NCBI GenBank assembly: GCA_030637365.1
Contig: DAOWGR010000124.1
Span: 1-13,184, forward strand
Origin: Elusimicrobiota bacterium
GTDB taxonomy: Bacteria > Elusimicrobiota > Elusimicrobia > Elusimicrobiales > UBA9959
DNA length: 13,184 nucleotides
Direction of reading: 5' to 3'
This document shows positions 13,082-13,184 of the stretch, one piece after another (position 1 is the stretch's first letter; every line of letters begins with the position of its first letter). The notes beneath the pieces are model-generated. The model saw only the letters and a program-made list of their open reading frames with translations, had not been told where the DNA came from and did not search any database. Position numbers and translations under genes: made by a program.

Positions 13082-13132
13082 TAACCCCGCAGGTTAGGTT
13101 CAATGTGGTTATTGCGAAAACCTGCGGGGTTA
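13082..13132. terminator. 14-bp GC-rich inverted repeat closing the cassette
   Basis: TAACCCCGCAGGTT (13082-13095) pairs perfectly with AACCTGCGGGGTTA (13119-13132) across a 23-nt loop, 4 nt after the paralog B stop. The stem is strong enough for a terminator or RNA 3'-end stabiliser, but no T-run follows and the loop is long. A repeat element or a recombination site is also possible. Confidence 0.5.
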
Positions 13133-13184
13133 GAAATATTGCAAAGTAAAATCAGCGAATGTGATGCGTATGAGTTGGTTTGAA

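Noticed and set aside
13082..13132. Integron attC site
   Set aside because: GTTAGGT matches the GTTRRRY core, but no matching RYYYAAC partner sits at the other end and no integrase or cassette array is visible.
13161..13184. Start of a further gene (ATG at 13164, reading MRMSWFE) at the right edge
   Set aside because: Only seven codons are available, with no ribosome site; cannot be supported.

Overview
The window looks like chromosomal DNA from an uncultivated bacterium. Coding sequences are AT-leaning and lysine-rich with A/T-ending codons, TGA works as a stop, and Shine-Dalgarno sites are present but uneven. The spacer at 859-1074 carries degenerate 'caaataacaaat' and 'gtgatttagcgattaa' repeats. 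I associate such spacers with candidate-phylum metagenome genomes (Omnitrophota, Elusimicrobiota or Patescibacteria-like), but the phylum is a guess: there is no rRNA or tRNA here to test it.

Layout, left to right. (1) Housekeeping edge: the 3' part of an M28 zinc peptidase (1-858) and a pyruvate kinase that ends where the C-terminal regulatory domain would begin (1075-2094). (2) A type IV AbiEi/AbiEii toxin-antitoxin pair (2211-3899). (3) An NhaC-family Na+/H+ antiporter (3979-5667), followed by a 23-bp inverted repeat resembling a REP doublet. (4) A putative operon at 5850-8136: an HTH-Panacea antitoxin, a RelE/HigB-like toxin overlapping it, and an SF1 Dda/RecD-like helicase whose ATG directly follows the toxin stop. 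(5) A 330-bp non-coding stretch with inverted repeats, then a ribbon-helix-helix antitoxin plus RelE toxin (8467-8967). This pair has a palindromic operator inside its promoter and is bracketed by 47-bp direct repeats. (6) A bidirectional terminator and a minus-strand DEAD-box RNA helicase (9172-10608). (7) A block of foreign-looking composition (about 10640-11100) holding only a doubtful ORF. (8) A cassette at 11217-13077 in which two paralogous PD-(D/E)XK-like nuclease genes flank a class 3 lipase gene, closed by a strong inverted repeat.

Interpretation. Three unrelated toxin-antitoxin modules lie within 6.8 kb, interspersed with housekeeping genes and repeats, which suggests an accessory or defence hotspot. 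Each module begins with a TTGACA-N17-(TACACT or TAAATT) promoter, so each is probably transcribed independently. The best candidates for something undescribed are the nuclease-lipase-nuclease cassette and the coupling of a Panacea toxin-antitoxin pair to a helicase.
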